Shown here: positions 16,352 through 25,244 of the stretch, in pieces
Layout: each line of letters opens with the position of its first letter
Numbering within the stretch: the first letter of the stretch is position 1
Source: UBA6398 sp963644855
GTDB taxonomy: Bacteria; Bacteroidota; Bacteroidia; Bacteroidales; Bacteroidaceae
Direction of reading: 5' to 3'
Assembly (NCBI GenBank): GCA_963644855.1
Contig: CAVIQL010000012.1
Coordinates: forward strand, 1-64,000
Length of the DNA stretch: 64,000 nucleotides
Program-made: the position numbers and the translations under genes
The notes under the pieces: generated by a model
What the model saw: only the letters and a program-made list of their open reading frames with translations
What the model was told of the DNA's origin: nothing
The model's database searches: none

Positions 16352-18187
16352 ATGAAAGCAAGAAATCTTATCGCCGTGGCAACTGCCATGCTTTTGCTCG
16401 GAACTGCACAAGTTTCCGCCCAATGGAAACCGGTTGGCGACAAAATCAAAACGCCCTGGGCCGAGAAAGTAAATTCCAAACTGCCCTGGAATGTTTATCC
16501 ACGCCCACAGTTGAAACGCACACAATGGGTAAATCTCAACGGACTTTGGAACTATGCCATCAAAGACCTCGACAGCACAGAACCCGCGGCTTTTGACGGA
16601 AAAATTCTCGTACCCTATCCCATAGAATCCGCACTCTCGGGCGTGGGGAAATATGTTTCGAAAAACAATATCCTTTGGTACAACCGCACATTCAGCATTC
16701 CATCTGCATGGAAAGGCAAGAATGTGAAACTTAACTTCGGAGCAGTAGACTGGAAAGCCGAAGTATTTGTAAACGGAGTGAGCGTGGGCAACCACACAGG
16801 CGGTTTTGCACCTTTCAGTTTCGATATCACAAGCGCGTTAAAGGCTGGCGTCAACAAACTTTCCGTAAAAGTGTTTGATCCTTCCTCAGATGGTTATCAG
16901 CCCGTGGGCAAACAGCGCAGCAAATCCCAAGGCATTTGGTACACCCCCGCATCGGGTATTTGGCAAACCGTATGGTTGGAGCCCGTTAATGCGAAACATA
17001 TAGAAAATATCGAAATCACGTCCGACATAGATGCCGGAAAACTCACAGTGAAACCCTTTGTGAGCGCAGCAAATGCCGACGACCAAATTCAAATCACCGT
17101 AAAATTCGCCGGGAAAGCGGTGGCAAGTGCAAAAGGAACAAACAATAGCGAAATAAGTCTTGACATTCCCAACGCAAAATTGTGGAGTCCCGAAACGCCA
17201 AACCTTTACAGCCTCGACATAAAGGTTGTTTCGGGCGGCAAAACGGTTGACGCCGTGAGCAGCTACACTGCAATGCGAAAGATATCCCAAGGCAAAAGCA
17301 AAAGCGGGCATCTCGTGATGATGCTTAACAATAAGCCTATGTTCCAAATGGGTCCTCTCGACCAAGGTTACTGGCCTGATGGAATTTATACCGCACCTAC
17401 TTACGAGGCTATGGTATATGATATCGACAAAACCAAACAATGGGGCTTCAATATGATACGTAAACACATGAAAGTAGAACCTGCACTGTGGTATGAGTAT
17501 TGTGATAAAGCCGGTATCGTGGTTTGGCAAGATATGCCCAGTGGTCAGATAAACTATGACGCCAACGATTGGGATATGACCCATTGGTTTGCAAAAGACG
17601 AGATGGTTCGTTCGGCTGAAAGCGAAGCAGATTTCCGCGCCGAGTGGAAAGATATCATCGACAACTTCAAGATTTTCCCCTGCATCGTGGTATGGACACC
17701 ATTTAATGAGGGTTGGGGACAATTTAAAACCGCGGATATCACACAATATACGCATCAACTCGACCCAACACGCCTTATCAACTCCGCTTCGGGCGGAAAT
17801 CATTTCAAAGGAGTGGGAGATATTCTCGACCTTCACAAATATCCGGCTCCCGAAATGTACTTAACAGACCCCGAACGTGTGGAAGTAATGGGCGAATTTG
17901 GCGGTTTGGGATTGCCGTTAAAGGGTCATGTGTGGCAGGATAGCGACAATTGGGGCTATGTGCAGTATAAGAATGCAAAAGAAGTTACTGATCGCTATGT
18001 AGAAATCGCCAACGGATTGCTCGAAATGGTTAAAAAAGGCGCGGCTGCGGGTGTTTACACTCAGACTACCGACTGCGAGGTGGAAGTAAACGGCCTTATG
18101 ACCTACGATCGAAAGGTTATTAAAGTAGAAGAGAGCCGTGTGCGCGAAGCAAACCTTAAACTTTGCCGTTCGCTCGACAACGAATAA
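16352..18187 (+). CDS. Glycoside hydrolase family 2 protein, secreted
   Basis: The start at 16352 places a clear signal peptide (MKARNLIAVATAMLLLGTAQVSA) at the N-terminus of 611 residues; upstream in-frame ATGs would start within the promoter. The GH2 sugar-binding domain covers about 45-215, the Ig-like sandwich 216-310, and the TIM barrel 320-600. FNEGWGQ holds the acid/base Glu453 and VMGEFGG the likely nucleophile Glu515. There is no C-terminal accessory domain, so it is shorter than classical beta-galactosidases. Members of this subgroup act as beta-galactosidase, glucuronidase or mannosidase; which one is open. It ends at a perfect terminator. Confidence 0.87.
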   Translation: MKARNLIAVATAMLLLGTAQVSAQWKPVGDKIKTPWAEKVNSKLPWNVYPRPQLKRTQWVNLNGLWNYAIKDLDSTEPAAFDGKILVPYPIESALSGVGKYVSKNNILWYNRTFSIPSAWKGKNVKLNFGAVDWKAEVFVNGVSVGNHTGGFAPFSFDITSALKAGVNKLSVKVFDPSSDGYQPVGKQRSKSQGIWYTPASGIWQTVWLEPVNAKHIENIEITSDIDAGKLTVKPFVSAANADDQIQITVKFAGKAVASAKGTNNSEISLDIPNAKLWSPETPNLYSLDIKVVSGGKTVDAVSSYTAMRKISQGKSKSGHLVMMLNNKPMFQMGPLDQGYWPDGIYTAPTYEAMVYDIDKTKQWGFNMIRKHMKVEPALWYEYCDKAGIVVWQDMPSGQINYDANDWDMTHWFAKDEMVRSAESEADFRAEWKDIIDNFKIFPCIVVWTPFNEGWGQFKTADITQYTHQLDPTRLINSASGGNHFKGVGDILDLHKYPAPEMYLTDPERVEVMGEFGGLGLPLKGHVWQDSDNWGYVQYKNAKEVTDRYVEIANGLLEMVKKGAAAGVYTQTTDCEVEVNGLMTYDRKVIKVEESRVREANLKLCRSLDNE

Positions 18188-18208
18188 ATCGACACTGACA
18201 TATTACGC

Positions 18209-18251
18209 AATAATCCCGTTGGAGAATTTCTCTGACGGGATTATTTTTATC
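18209..18251 (+). terminator. Intrinsic terminator of the second GH2 gene
   Basis: AATAATCCCGT (18209-18219) pairs with ACGGGATTATT (18235-18245). An inner GGAGA/TCTCT stem extends it, and the tail is T-rich. Confidence 0.88.
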
Positions 18252-18274
18252 GTGTAATGAGTATTGTTTTTCCT

Positions 18275-18327
18275 ACATAGGATATCGTTGAAATTAGATG
18301 CCTTGTAATTTTCGCCATGTGCTATGT
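18275..18327. repeat. Phased-box array L (two to three boxes)
   Basis: Centres are at 18280 (ACATA-G-GATAT), 18301 (AGATG-C-CTTGT) and, weaker, 18322 (ATGTG-C-TATGT), 21 bp apart. It lies between the convergent GH2 and GH43 genes. Confidence 0.5.
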
Positions 18328-18424
18328 TGTGAAAACAAGAACGTTGAAAGTAGCTGCGAAATGCCGCATTTTTGTGGGGAATGCCATGCTGAAAACAATC
18401 TTGTTGGAGCTAAAAATCCCGATG

Positions 18425-19546
18425 TCATTTGCGGAGCACCGGTTGTCCGTTTTCAAAAACAATAGGTAGCCACAAATGTCGGCTATCGTTGAGTTGTTTT
18501 GGATTCCAAATGTCAGCCATGAAAATAAAGTCGGAGCCGAAAGATTTGCGAAGCGCCGGAGTTTCCAACTTATAGATATATGTGGCTTGTGCGCCGAATG
18601 TTTTGTCGGCGCCAACGCCTCTACACGGATTTTCAAGCTGTTTCCACGGGCCGAAAATGTTTTTTGCCGTAAACATACGCGCTGCATTTGGTGCCCAACC
18701 CGTACACCCGCTCGTTATCAACCAATATACGCCGTCTTTTTTGAATATTGCGGGCGCTTCGTTCTGACCTCCTGCTGCCACTCTCACATAACTTCCGTTG
18801 TGTTCCATGAAATCGTCGGTAAGTTGTGCTATCTGCAATGTAAGATTGTCCTCGGAAGAATAAATGTGATAGGCTTTGCCGTCATCGTCAACGTATATCG
18901 TCATGTCGCGTGCCATTTGTCCGCTTTTCATGTCGCGTTGTAAAAACATTCCGCGCTCAATTTGTTTGCGCCATTCGGGAGTCCACCATTGTTTCATCTC
19001 CTCAAAAAGAATTTGATGTTTGAGATCGGTGGTGTCGGGTAGGCTGAAACCTATCGGATATACGCCGGGGTTTACTCTGCCCGAGCGAACAAATTGAAAA
19101 GGTCCGGTGGCGTTGTCGCTCACAGCCACTCCGTAGCGCGCGGCATCGTATCCCTTTCCTTTGAGTTCGAGATGAAACCACATTACAAACTTTCCGGTTC
19201 GCGGACAATACACCACTTTGGGACGCTCAACAATACAACCGGCTTCGATGTCGCTTCCGGCTTTGTCTGAGACCGGCAATACAATTCCGCGATCGGTCCA
19301 GTCGCGCAGGTTTTTTGATGTAAAGCAACTCACTCCTCTTGAACTCACCGGACCGTTGGCTGCGCGATTCTCGCCATACCAATAATAAGTGCCTTTGTAG
19401 GAGATGATGTTTCCGCCATGGGCATTGATGTGCACACCATTGTTGTCTTTCCAAACGCCACCTTTCATGGGTTCTTGAGCAAAGGTTGTAAAGAGTGCAA
19501 CCATGGATATTGTCAACGACAAAGCCGTTAGTTTTATGTTACGCAT
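18425..19546 (-). CDS. Glycoside hydrolase family 43 protein, secreted
   Basis: This 373-residue protein has a signal peptide (hydrophobic 7-21, cleavage near TTFA-QEP). A single five-bladed beta-propeller follows. VHINAHGGNIISYKGTYYWYGE holds the first-blade segment, with Asn/His in place of the commoner Asp as first acidic residue. Later come KFVMWFHLELKG and DMTIYVDDDGKAYHIYSSED (catalytic-region Asp), then NEAPAIFKKDGVYWLITSGCTGW with the likely acid Glu. The arrangement fits GH43 subfamilies of exo-galactanase or arabinofuranosidase type. The enzyme probably trims side chains in the periplasm. CAAAGATA on the plus strand (19571-19578) is a minus-strand -7 TATCTTTG. Confidence 0.85.
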   Translation of the reverse strand: MRNIKLTALSLTISMVALFTTFAQEPMKGGVWKDNNGVHINAHGGNIISYKGTYYWYGENRAANGPVSSRGVSCFTSKNLRDWTDRGIVLPVSDKAGSDIEAGCIVERPKVVYCPRTGKFVMWFHLELKGKGYDAARYGVAVSDNATGPFQFVRSGRVNPGVYPIGFSLPDTTDLKHQILFEEMKQWWTPEWRKQIERGMFLQRDMKSGQMARDMTIYVDDDGKAYHIYSSEDNLTLQIAQLTDDFMEHNGSYVRVAAGGQNEAPAIFKKDGVYWLITSGCTGWAPNAARMFTAKNIFGPWKQLENPCRGVGADKTFGAQATYIYKLETPALRKSFGSDFIFMADIWNPKQLNDSRHLWLPIVFENGQPVLRK

Positions 19547-19647
19547 TGTTTCTTAGTAAATTATTCTGTGCAAAGATAAGTAAATCCCTTAATCCTATTA
19601 CTCGCAAAGTCGCCAAAGTTTTATTGCCAAACCATGTGGTTTTTGCA

Positions 19648-19742
19648 CTACGGTATATTAGAAAAACGATAACCGACATTTTTTAAAAAAGGTCGGATAT
19701 TATTTAAAAAATATCGGTTATTATTTTTGCGATATGCCGTAT
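19648..19742. repeat. Phased-box array D (five boxes, hairpin-forming)
   Basis: Centres are at 19653 (CTACG-G-TATAT), 19674 (ATAAC-C-GACAT), 19695 (AGGTC-G-GATAT), 19716 (ATATC-G-GTTAT) and 19737 (ATATG-C-CGTAT), all 21 bp apart. Boxes 2 and 4 form a 19-bp inverted repeat with one mismatch, and boxes 1 and 5 mirror each other outside it. The array lies between divergent genes, so a terminator role alone does not explain it. Confidence 0.78.
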
Positions 19743-19838
19743 GCTTTTTTTGATAGCTTTTTTGCAATGCACGGCATGAAATCCCGGCATGCTTGGGTGC
19801 GTATTGCGTATGTTTGATGCTAATTGGCGTTTTGTTGC

Positions 19839-19869
19839 TTTGCGCTTTGCGCCCGAAAAGCTAACTTTG
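19839..19869 (+). promoter_or_regulatory. Promoter of the chromate transporter pair
   Basis: TTTG (19839-19842), a 19-bp spacer, then TAACTTTG (19862-19869), 22 bases before the first start codon. Confidence 0.7.
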
Positions 19870-19891
19870 CAGTGTAATAGCTTGTTATATA

Positions 19892-20446
19892 ATGGAAATG
19901 AAGTTGCCTACATATTGGAAGTTTTTCACTACTTTTTTTCGCATAGGGCTTTTCACCATTGGCGGAGGCTATGTGATGCTGCCGATGATTGAAAACGAGG
20001 TGGTGGAAAAGAACAAATGGGTGGATAAACCCGATTTTCTCGATCTTTTGGCCGTTTCCCAAACTGTGCCGGGCGTTTTTGCGGTAAACATGAGCATAAA
20101 CATAGGCTACAGGCTTAGGAAAACTCCGGGCGCGCTGGCTTGTGCTGCAGGCTGTGTGCTGCCTTCGTTTCTCATAATACTGATAATAGCGTTATTCTTC
20201 CACCAGTTTGAAGACAATCATGCGGTGATATCAATTTTCAAAGGCATACGTCCCGCAGTGGTTGCGCTTATAGCCGCCCCATGTATAAAGTTGGCAAAAA
20301 GTGCGGGCATCAAACTTTCAAATGTGTGGCTTCCCGTAGTGGCAGTGGCGGCAATATGTTTTATGAAAATATCTCCCGTCTATATTATATTGCTTGTTTG
20401 TGTGGGCGGATTTGTTTATGCGCGTTTTGTTAAACCACAAGAATAA
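19892..20446 (+). CDS. Chromate transporter (CHR) family, first half-size protein
   Basis: This is a 184-residue membrane protein, one CHR domain with about five to six helices. The signatures are FRIGLFTIGGGYVMLPMIE near the N-terminus and AVSQTVPGVFAVNMSINIGY (about 52-71), the family's SQxxPGP-like loop with P-G-V. Long ChrA proteins carry two such domains; here each is a separate gene, and the partner follows 12 bases later. The pair probably works as a heterodimer. Chromate export is only one proposed role, and an anion transporter in general is safer. The start could also be the second Met, two codons in. Confidence 0.85.
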   Translation: MEMKLPTYWKFFTTFFRIGLFTIGGGYVMLPMIENEVVEKNKWVDKPDFLDLLAVSQTVPGVFAVNMSINIGYRLRKTPGALACAAGCVLPSFLIILIIALFFHQFEDNHAVISIFKGIRPAVVALIAAPCIKLAKSAGIKLSNVWLPVVAVAAICFMKISPVYIILLVCVGGFVYARFVKPQE

Positions 20447-20458
20447 ACCGAGAGACGT

Positions 20459-21034
20459 ATGATTTTCCTTTTGTTGTTCTACACATTTTTCAAGATAGGT
20501 CTCTTTGGTTTTGGAGGCGGTTATGCCATGCTTTCGATGATTCAAGGCGAAGTGGTAACGAAGTATCATTGGCTAACAACGTCTCAATTTACCGACATAG
20601 TGGCAATAAGTCAGATGACACCCGGTCCTATCGGAATAAACTCGGCTACCTATGTGGGATATTCGGCTGTTGTGAATGCGGGATACTCTCCCGGAGTGGG
20701 GATATTGGGCAGCACTCTCGCTACAATAGCTGTGGTTTTGCCGTCGTTTATCCTAATGTTTACCATAACTAAGATATTGATAAAATATCGCGATACAAAT
20801 TTGGTTGATACCATGTTTTCGTTGCTTCGTCCTACTGTTGTGGGATTGATTGCGGCTGCGGCATTAATTCTTATGACTCGCGAAAATTTTAGTGCGCCCG
20901 ATGTTAATCCGTGGCAGTTTTATATCAGCGTGTACTTGTTTGTTGCCGCGTTTGTGGGCACGCAGTTTTTCAAAATAAATCCCATTAGAATGATTATAAT
21001 GTGTGGTGTGGCGGGAATAATACTGTTTTATTGA
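20459..21034 (+). CDS. Chromate transporter (CHR) family, second half-size protein
   Basis: This 191-residue partner of the preceding gene has FKIGLFGFGGGYAMLSMIQGE and AISQMTPGPIGINSATYVGY, closer to the CHR consensus (SQxTPGP) than the first. Five to six membrane helices follow. It lies 12 bases after its partner in one transcript, which ends at the strong hairpin at 21071-21103. The two proteins share the motif order but differ widely elsewhere, consistent with an old duplication and an antiparallel dimer. Confidence 0.86.
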   Translation: MIFLLLFYTFFKIGLFGFGGGYAMLSMIQGEVVTKYHWLTTSQFTDIVAISQMTPGPIGINSATYVGYSAVVNAGYSPGVGILGSTLATIAVVLPSFILMFTITKILIKYRDTNLVDTMFSLLRPTVVGLIAAAALILMTRENFSAPDVNPWQFYISVYLFVAAFVGTQFFKINPIRMIIMCGVAGIILFY

Positions 21035-21070
21035 CATAATATCGCTTACGCACTGCACGATGGCAAATAC

Positions 21071-21103
21071 AAGGCGCAGCTTTACTCAGTAAAGCTGCGC
21101 CTT
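21071..21103. terminator. Bidirectional hairpin between convergent genes
   Basis: AAGGCGCAGCTTTAC pairs perfectly with GTAAAGCTGCGCCTT over 15 bp around a 3-base loop. The T tract is weak on both sides. It serves the chromate transporter pair and the cyclophilin gene. Confidence 0.75.
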
Positions 21104-21126
21104 GGTGTATGTGGGTGTTGCGATGT

Positions 21127-21819
21127 TTATTTCAGAACCTCTGCTTTCAGAATTTTTACGTCCTTCACGGGGCGGTCGTTTTTGTCGGTGCGCACACGCT
21201 GTATTTCTTTTACCACTTTCAATCCCTCAGTTACTTCGCCAAACACCGTATATGAGCCATCGAGGTGGGGAGTGCCGCCTATGTTTTTGTAGTTTTCAAT
21301 TATATTTTCGGGAATTTCAAATTGTCCGTCGGTAGCTTCGCTCATGCGTTCTTTCATATTCTCCATTTCGCTGTCGCTTTGCTGTTTGCCCCATACGATA
21401 TAGAACTGTGAACCGCTCGAACGCATTTCTGGATTTACGTCATCGCTTTCGCGTGCGGCGGCAAGCGCTCCGCGTTTGTGGTAGTGCGTGGGATATACAA
21501 TTTCGTGGGGAAGTGTGTAGCCCGGTTCCCCGTCGCCGAGCAGTTTTTTAGGCTCTGCGTTGCGCGAGTCGGGGTCTCCGCCTTGTATCATGAAGTTTTC
21601 TATTACTCTATGGAAGAGAAGTCCGTCGTAAAATCCTTCGTTTACGAGTTTTACAAAGTTGTCGCGATGTTTAGGCGTGTCGTTGTATAGCGCAACTACT
21701 ATATCGCCCATCGTAGTCTTGAGACGCACGTGAATAAGACTGTCGGTAGGGGTAGAGGCTGCGCAAAACGTTGCACATACAAGCAATATTGCTGCCAGGA
21801 TAATGCGTTTGGATTTCAT
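21127..21819 (-). CDS. Cyclophilin-type peptidyl-prolyl cis-trans isomerase, exported
   Basis: This 230-residue protein has a signal peptide (hydrophobic 6-20, cleavage near FCAAS). The cyclophilin fold is marked by GDIVVALYNDTPKHRDNFVKL, GLLFHRVIENFMIQGGDPDS (catalytic Arg and the FMIQGGD motif), SSGSQFYIV and YTVFGEVTEGLKVVKEI. An insert of some 30 charged residues (about 146-180) lies before the last strands, as in other Bacteroidota members. It assists folding of exported proteins in the periplasm. The gene is convergent with the chromate transporter pair. Boxes of array M begin two bases upstream of its start codon. Confidence 0.92.
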   Translation of the reverse strand: MKSKRIILAAILLVCATFCAASTPTDSLIHVRLKTTMGDIVVALYNDTPKHRDNFVKLVNEGFYDGLLFHRVIENFMIQGGDPDSRNAEPKKLLGDGEPGYTLPHEIVYPTHYHKRGALAAARESDDVNPEMRSSGSQFYIVWGKQQSDSEMENMKERMSEATDGQFEIPENIIENYKNIGGTPHLDGSYTVFGEVTEGLKVVKEIQRVRTDKNDRPVKDVKILKAEVLK

Positions 21820-21820
21820 G

Positions 21821-21894
21821 ATGCAGTATATGGTTTTTATGATATGCGTTGTAGCTTTTACGAGGTCAGACCTAATTTAAATTCCAAGCCTTGT
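21821..21894. repeat. Phased-box array M (four boxes)
   Basis: Centres are at 21826 (ATGCA-G-TATAT), 21847 (ATATG-C-GTTGT), 21868 (AGGTC-A-GACCT) and 21889 (CCAAG-C-CTTGT), each 21 bp apart. It mixes TATAT-, GGTC- and CAAG-type boxes and sits directly upstream of the cyclophilin start codon. Confidence 0.65.
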
Positions 21895-21967
21895 AGTTTT
21901 CACGAAAAACGCGATTTTTTATCTCATTTATAGACAGAAAGTTACGAAAGTCGATGAGTGGCTGCTT

Positions 21968-22741
21968 TTAAGGCAGAATTTTTGTGCCGCTTTCGATGTC
22001 GAGCCCCTTGGCTGCCGTTATTATCACGCGTTTTACTCCGGATTCCACTGCTTGGAGCGCATTTTGAATTTTAGGAAGCATTCCGCCACTCACAATTTCG
22101 TCGTCTACGAGTTTTTGGAACGTATCGGCATGTATTTCGGGTATTACGCTGAGGTCGTCTTCGGGATCGCGCAAAACTCCTGCCTTTTCAAAACAATATA
22201 CAAGCGTTACGTCGTAGATTTTTGCCATGGCTTTTGCCGTTTCGCCCGCAATGGTGTCGGCATTGGTGTTGAGAAGATTTTCCTTGCCGTCAAAAGTGAG
22301 CGGAGCAAGCACTGGCGTTATTCCCTGATTGATTACCGAAGCAAGACGTGCGGAGTCTACTTTGTCGATATCGCCTACAAAACCATAGTCAATGGGCTTT
22401 GGCTCGCGCTTGTGCGACACGATTATTCCGCAGTCGGCTCCCGTCATTCCAAGAGCGCACACTCCGCGCGCATTAAGCTTTGCCACGATGTTTTTGTTGA
22501 CCAGTCCGCCATAAACCATCGTTACCACACGCAGCATATCGGCATCGGTAACTCTGCGCCCGTTTATCATTTGGGTTTCATAGCCCAACGCCGCCGCAAT
22601 CTGAGTAGCCGTGCGTCCGCCGCCGTGAACGAGAATTTTGTTGCCCTGTATCTTGGTGAAATTGTCGAGCAAATCAGAGAGCGCGTCGGCCTCTTCTACA
22701 ATTTTGCCCCCGACCTTAATGATTGTAAGTGCCTCTTTCAT
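21968..22741 (-). CDS. argB: Acetylglutamate kinase
   Basis: This is a 257-residue amino-acid kinase. IIKVGGKIVEE near the N-terminus supplies the phosphate-binding Lys and Gly. ILVHGGGRTATQIA holds the GGG loop, followed by GRRVTDADMLRVV. NTNADTIAGETAKAM holds the substrate/ATP-site Asn-Ala-Asp, and GGMLPKIQNALQAV the late Lys. It phosphorylates N-acyl-glutamate in arginine synthesis in the cytoplasm; Bacteroidales versions may prefer the succinyl substrate. Its ATG overlaps the speA stop (ATGA). It is the last gene of the topA-aroK-speA-argB operon. Confidence 0.93.
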   Translation of the reverse strand: MKEALTIIKVGGKIVEEADALSDLLDNFTKIQGNKILVHGGGRTATQIAAALGYETQMINGRRVTDADMLRVVTMVYGGLVNKNIVAKLNARGVCALGMTGADCGIIVSHKREPKPIDYGFVGDIDKVDSARLASVINQGITPVLAPLTFDGKENLLNTNADTIAGETAKAMAKIYDVTLVYCFEKAGVLRDPEDDLSVIPEIHADTFQKLVDDEIVSGGMLPKIQNALQAVESGVKRVIITAAKGLDIESGTKILP

Positions 22742-24711
22742 TTTAAATCATTGTCGTTGTTGTCAAGTTTGTCCTTAAAACGCATTCTATCGTTCTCGCG
22801 ATAAAGTTCATCGTCGTTGAGCTCAAGATAAGTGTACCCGTAAAGTCCGCTACGATAGTTTGCGAGAAATTCATTGCCTTCCGACACAGAAATCTTTCCG
22901 TTTGTTTCGGCGCGTTTCACCCATGTCTCCAAACGGCGTTGCAAGCGTTTGGCATCATATTGCACATAGTCTAAAACTTCTGCCACCGTTTCGCCCTCAA
23001 TAACGCGCGCAATGTTGTAATTGTCGTTTGTAACCGTGATGTGAACCGCATTGGTGTCGCCGAAAAGGTTGTGCATGTTGCCGAGAATCTCTTGATAAGC
23101 TCCCACAAGGAACACGCCGAGATAATAACGCTCTCCGCGACGAATGGAATGCAACGGAATAAACGAGGTTTGCTGCATGGAATTGACATACTGCGAAATC
23201 TTTCCGTCGCTGTCGCATGTAATGTCCTGGATTGTTACATTACGTTCGGGCTTTTCGTCGAGACGTTGAATAGGCATCACGGGGAAAAGTTGGTCGATGC
23301 CCCAAGAATCGGGCAAACTCTGGAATAACGAGAAATTGCAGAAGTATTTGTCAGCCAAAAGCCGGTCGAGACGTCGCAATTCCTCAGGCACATGTTTCTG
23401 TGTATGCACCAAAGCATTCGCTTCGCGCGTAATGCTCCAATAAAGGCTCTCTATCTGTGCACGAGTTTTGAGATCGATTATCCCATGGTCAAACAATTCG
23501 AGCGCTTCGTCGCGTATCTGTTCAGCGTCATGCCAGTCTTCGAGCATGGAACGCGTAGAAAGATTGTCCCAAATCTCGGATAAATCCTGCACCAACTGAT
23601 GATCGTCTTTTGTAGCCTCGAAATCTTCCGCCATTTGCGGTTGTGAAGCTACATCTGTTACTTCAAGAACCAAAACGCTATGGTGGGCAGTGAGCGAACG
23701 ACCGCTCTCAGTTATAAGATTAGGGTGGGGAATTCCGTTTTTATCGGCAACATCAACAAAAGTATAGACGCAATCGTTCACATACTCCTGTATGGAATAG
23801 TTTACAGAGCTTTCGCGGTTGCTCGAACGCGTTCCATCGTAATCGATACCCAATCCTCCACCGCAGTCAACAAATTCCACATTGAAACCCATTGCATGGA
23901 GTTGAACATAAAACTGCGAAGCCTCGCGAAGAGCCGATTGTATGCGGCGTATCTTGGTTATCTGGCTACCGATATGGAAATGTATCAACTTCAAGCAGTC
24001 GGTCATGTTGAACTCCTTGAGTATACGTGCCGCTTCAAGCAATTCGCTCGAATTAAGACCGAATTTGCTCGCATCGCCACCGCTTTCTGCCCATTTTCCT
24101 GTGCCCGACGCAGCAAGTTTTATGCGTATACCGATTTGCGGACGCACGTTCAACTTTTTTGCAGCCTCGAAAATGCGTTCAAGTTCGTCGAGTTTTTCTG
24201 CAACGAGAAATACCTTTTTGCCCATCTTCTGCGCCAACAACGCAAGTTCAATGTAGCTCTGATCTTTATGACCATTGCAAATAATAGGACTGTCGGAATC
24301 CATATTTGTGGCAAGCACAGCGTGGAGTTCAGGCTTCGAGCCGGCTTCAAGTCCTATGTTATATCGTTTTCCGTGGCTTATGATTTCCTCCACCACAGGA
24401 CGCATTTGATTTACTTTTATGGGGTAGATAATGAAATGTTCCGCCTTGAAATTATATTCCTTTGCAGCCTTTTGAAAACAAGTTGCCGTTTTTTCAATGC
24501 GGTTGTCAAGAATATCGGGGAAGCGAAGCAACACCGGTGCAGTAATATTACGCGAGTCGAGTTCGTCCATCAATTCCTTGAGGTCGATTTGTACTCCGTC
24601 TTTTCGCGGCGTTACATATACGTGCCCTTTATCGTTGATATTAAAATAATTGACTCCCCAACCATTTATGTTGTAAAGTTCGGCGGAATCTTCAACGCGC
24701 CATTTTTTCAT
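22738..24711 (-). CDS. speA: Biosynthetic arginine decarboxylase
   Basis: This 657-residue PLP enzyme is of normal length for SpeA. HFIIYPIKVNQ holds the PLP lysine (Lys99), GLEAGSKPEL and ICNGHKDQSYI follow, and HFHIGSQI and FVDCGGGLGIDYDGT bind cofactor phosphate. The C-terminal barrel has TESGRSLTAHHSVLV. It turns arginine into agmatine, the first step to putrescine and spermidine. The stop overlaps argB and the start overlaps the aroK stop, each by four bases. An arginine-consuming enzyme is thus coupled to an arginine-making one, a known adjacency in Bacteroidales. Confidence 0.95.
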   Translation of the reverse strand: MKKWRVEDSAELYNINGWGVNYFNINDKGHVYVTPRKDGVQIDLKELMDELDSRNITAPVLLRFPDILDNRIEKTATCFQKAAKEYNFKAEHFIIYPIKVNQMRPVVEEIISHGKRYNIGLEAGSKPELHAVLATNMDSDSPIICNGHKDQSYIELALLAQKMGKKVFLVAEKLDELERIFEAAKKLNVRPQIGIRIKLAASGTGKWAESGGDASKFGLNSSELLEAARILKEFNMTDCLKLIHFHIGSQITKIRRIQSALREASQFYVQLHAMGFNVEFVDCGGGLGIDYDGTRSSNRESSVNYSIQEYVNDCVYTFVDVADKNGIPHPNLITESGRSLTAHHSVLVLEVTDVASQPQMAEDFEATKDDHQLVQDLSEIWDNLSTRSMLEDWHDAEQIRDEALELFDHGIIDLKTRAQIESLYWSITREANALVHTQKHVPEELRRLDRLLADKYFCNFSLFQSLPDSWGIDQLFPVMPIQRLDEKPERNVTIQDITCDSDGKISQYVNSMQQTSFIPLHSIRRGERYYLGVFLVGAYQEILGNMHNLFGDTNAVHITVTNDNYNIARVIEGETVAEVLDYVQYDAKRLQRRLETWVKRAETNGKISVSEGNEFLANYRSGLYGYTYLELNDDELYRENDRMRFKDKLDNNDNDLK

Positions 24712-25244
24712 TTATCTACGTTTTTTATTTTAGCGGTTATTTCTTTGCAAATATTATCTATCTTTTCTTTGGTGCACAACGGCGATACTTCTTGTTGAAA
24801 TTGTGCTTTGCTGTAGAAAGGCTCGCGTATTTTGAGTTGCTCGTCTACGTATTTTGCGAGTTCTTCGGGCGTTTTGCCTTCAAGCAGTGGGCGTTTGCCG
24901 CGACTCAATTTCAGATGTTCGAGGATAGTGTCGCTTGTGGCGTGGAGATAAATCGTTGTTGACACGGAATTAAGATAATCCATGTTGTCGAAGAAGCATG
25001 GTGTTCCGCCTCCACACGACAATACGATATTTTCAAACTCTGCAGCTTCGTGCAACATGCGTCGTTCAAGGTCGCGAAATCGTTCTTCGCCATATTGTGC
25101 GAATATTTCGGGAACTTTAGTATGAAATCGTTCTTCGATATACCAATCAAGGTCGTAGAACGACAAGCCTAATTGCCGCGCGAGTTCTTTTCCCACGGTT
25201 GTTTTGCCTACGCACATGTAACCAATTAGAGTAATGCTTTTCAT
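24708..25244 (-). CDS. aroK: Shikimate kinase
   Basis: This is a 178-residue P-loop kinase. LIGYMCVGKTTVGKELA is the Walker A region. DLDWYIEERF (about 33-42) binds magnesium and shikimate. RDLERRMLHEA and LSCGGGTPCF hold the shikimate-binding Arg and GGG, and SRGKRPLLEG is the lid with its Arg. It makes shikimate-3-phosphate for aromatic amino acid synthesis. The start overlaps the topA stop by one base (TAATG read on the minus strand), and the stop overlaps the speA start. Confidence 0.94.
   Translation of the reverse strand: MKSITLIGYMCVGKTTVGKELARQLGLSFYDLDWYIEERFHTKVPEIFAQYGEERFRDLERRMLHEAAEFENIVLSCGGGTPCFFDNMDYLNSVSTTIYLHATSDTILEHLKLSRGKRPLLEGKTPEELAKYVDEQLKIREPFYSKAQFQQEVSPLCTKEKIDNICKEITAKIKNVDK

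Noticed and set aside
16352..19546. GH2 and GH43 neighbours as one polysaccharide utilisation locus
   Set aside because: They are convergent, separately terminated, and no SusC/D or regulator is adjacent.
23680..24798. 372-codon reading frame opposite speA
   Set aside because: Antisense to a full-length conserved enzyme and extends into aroK.
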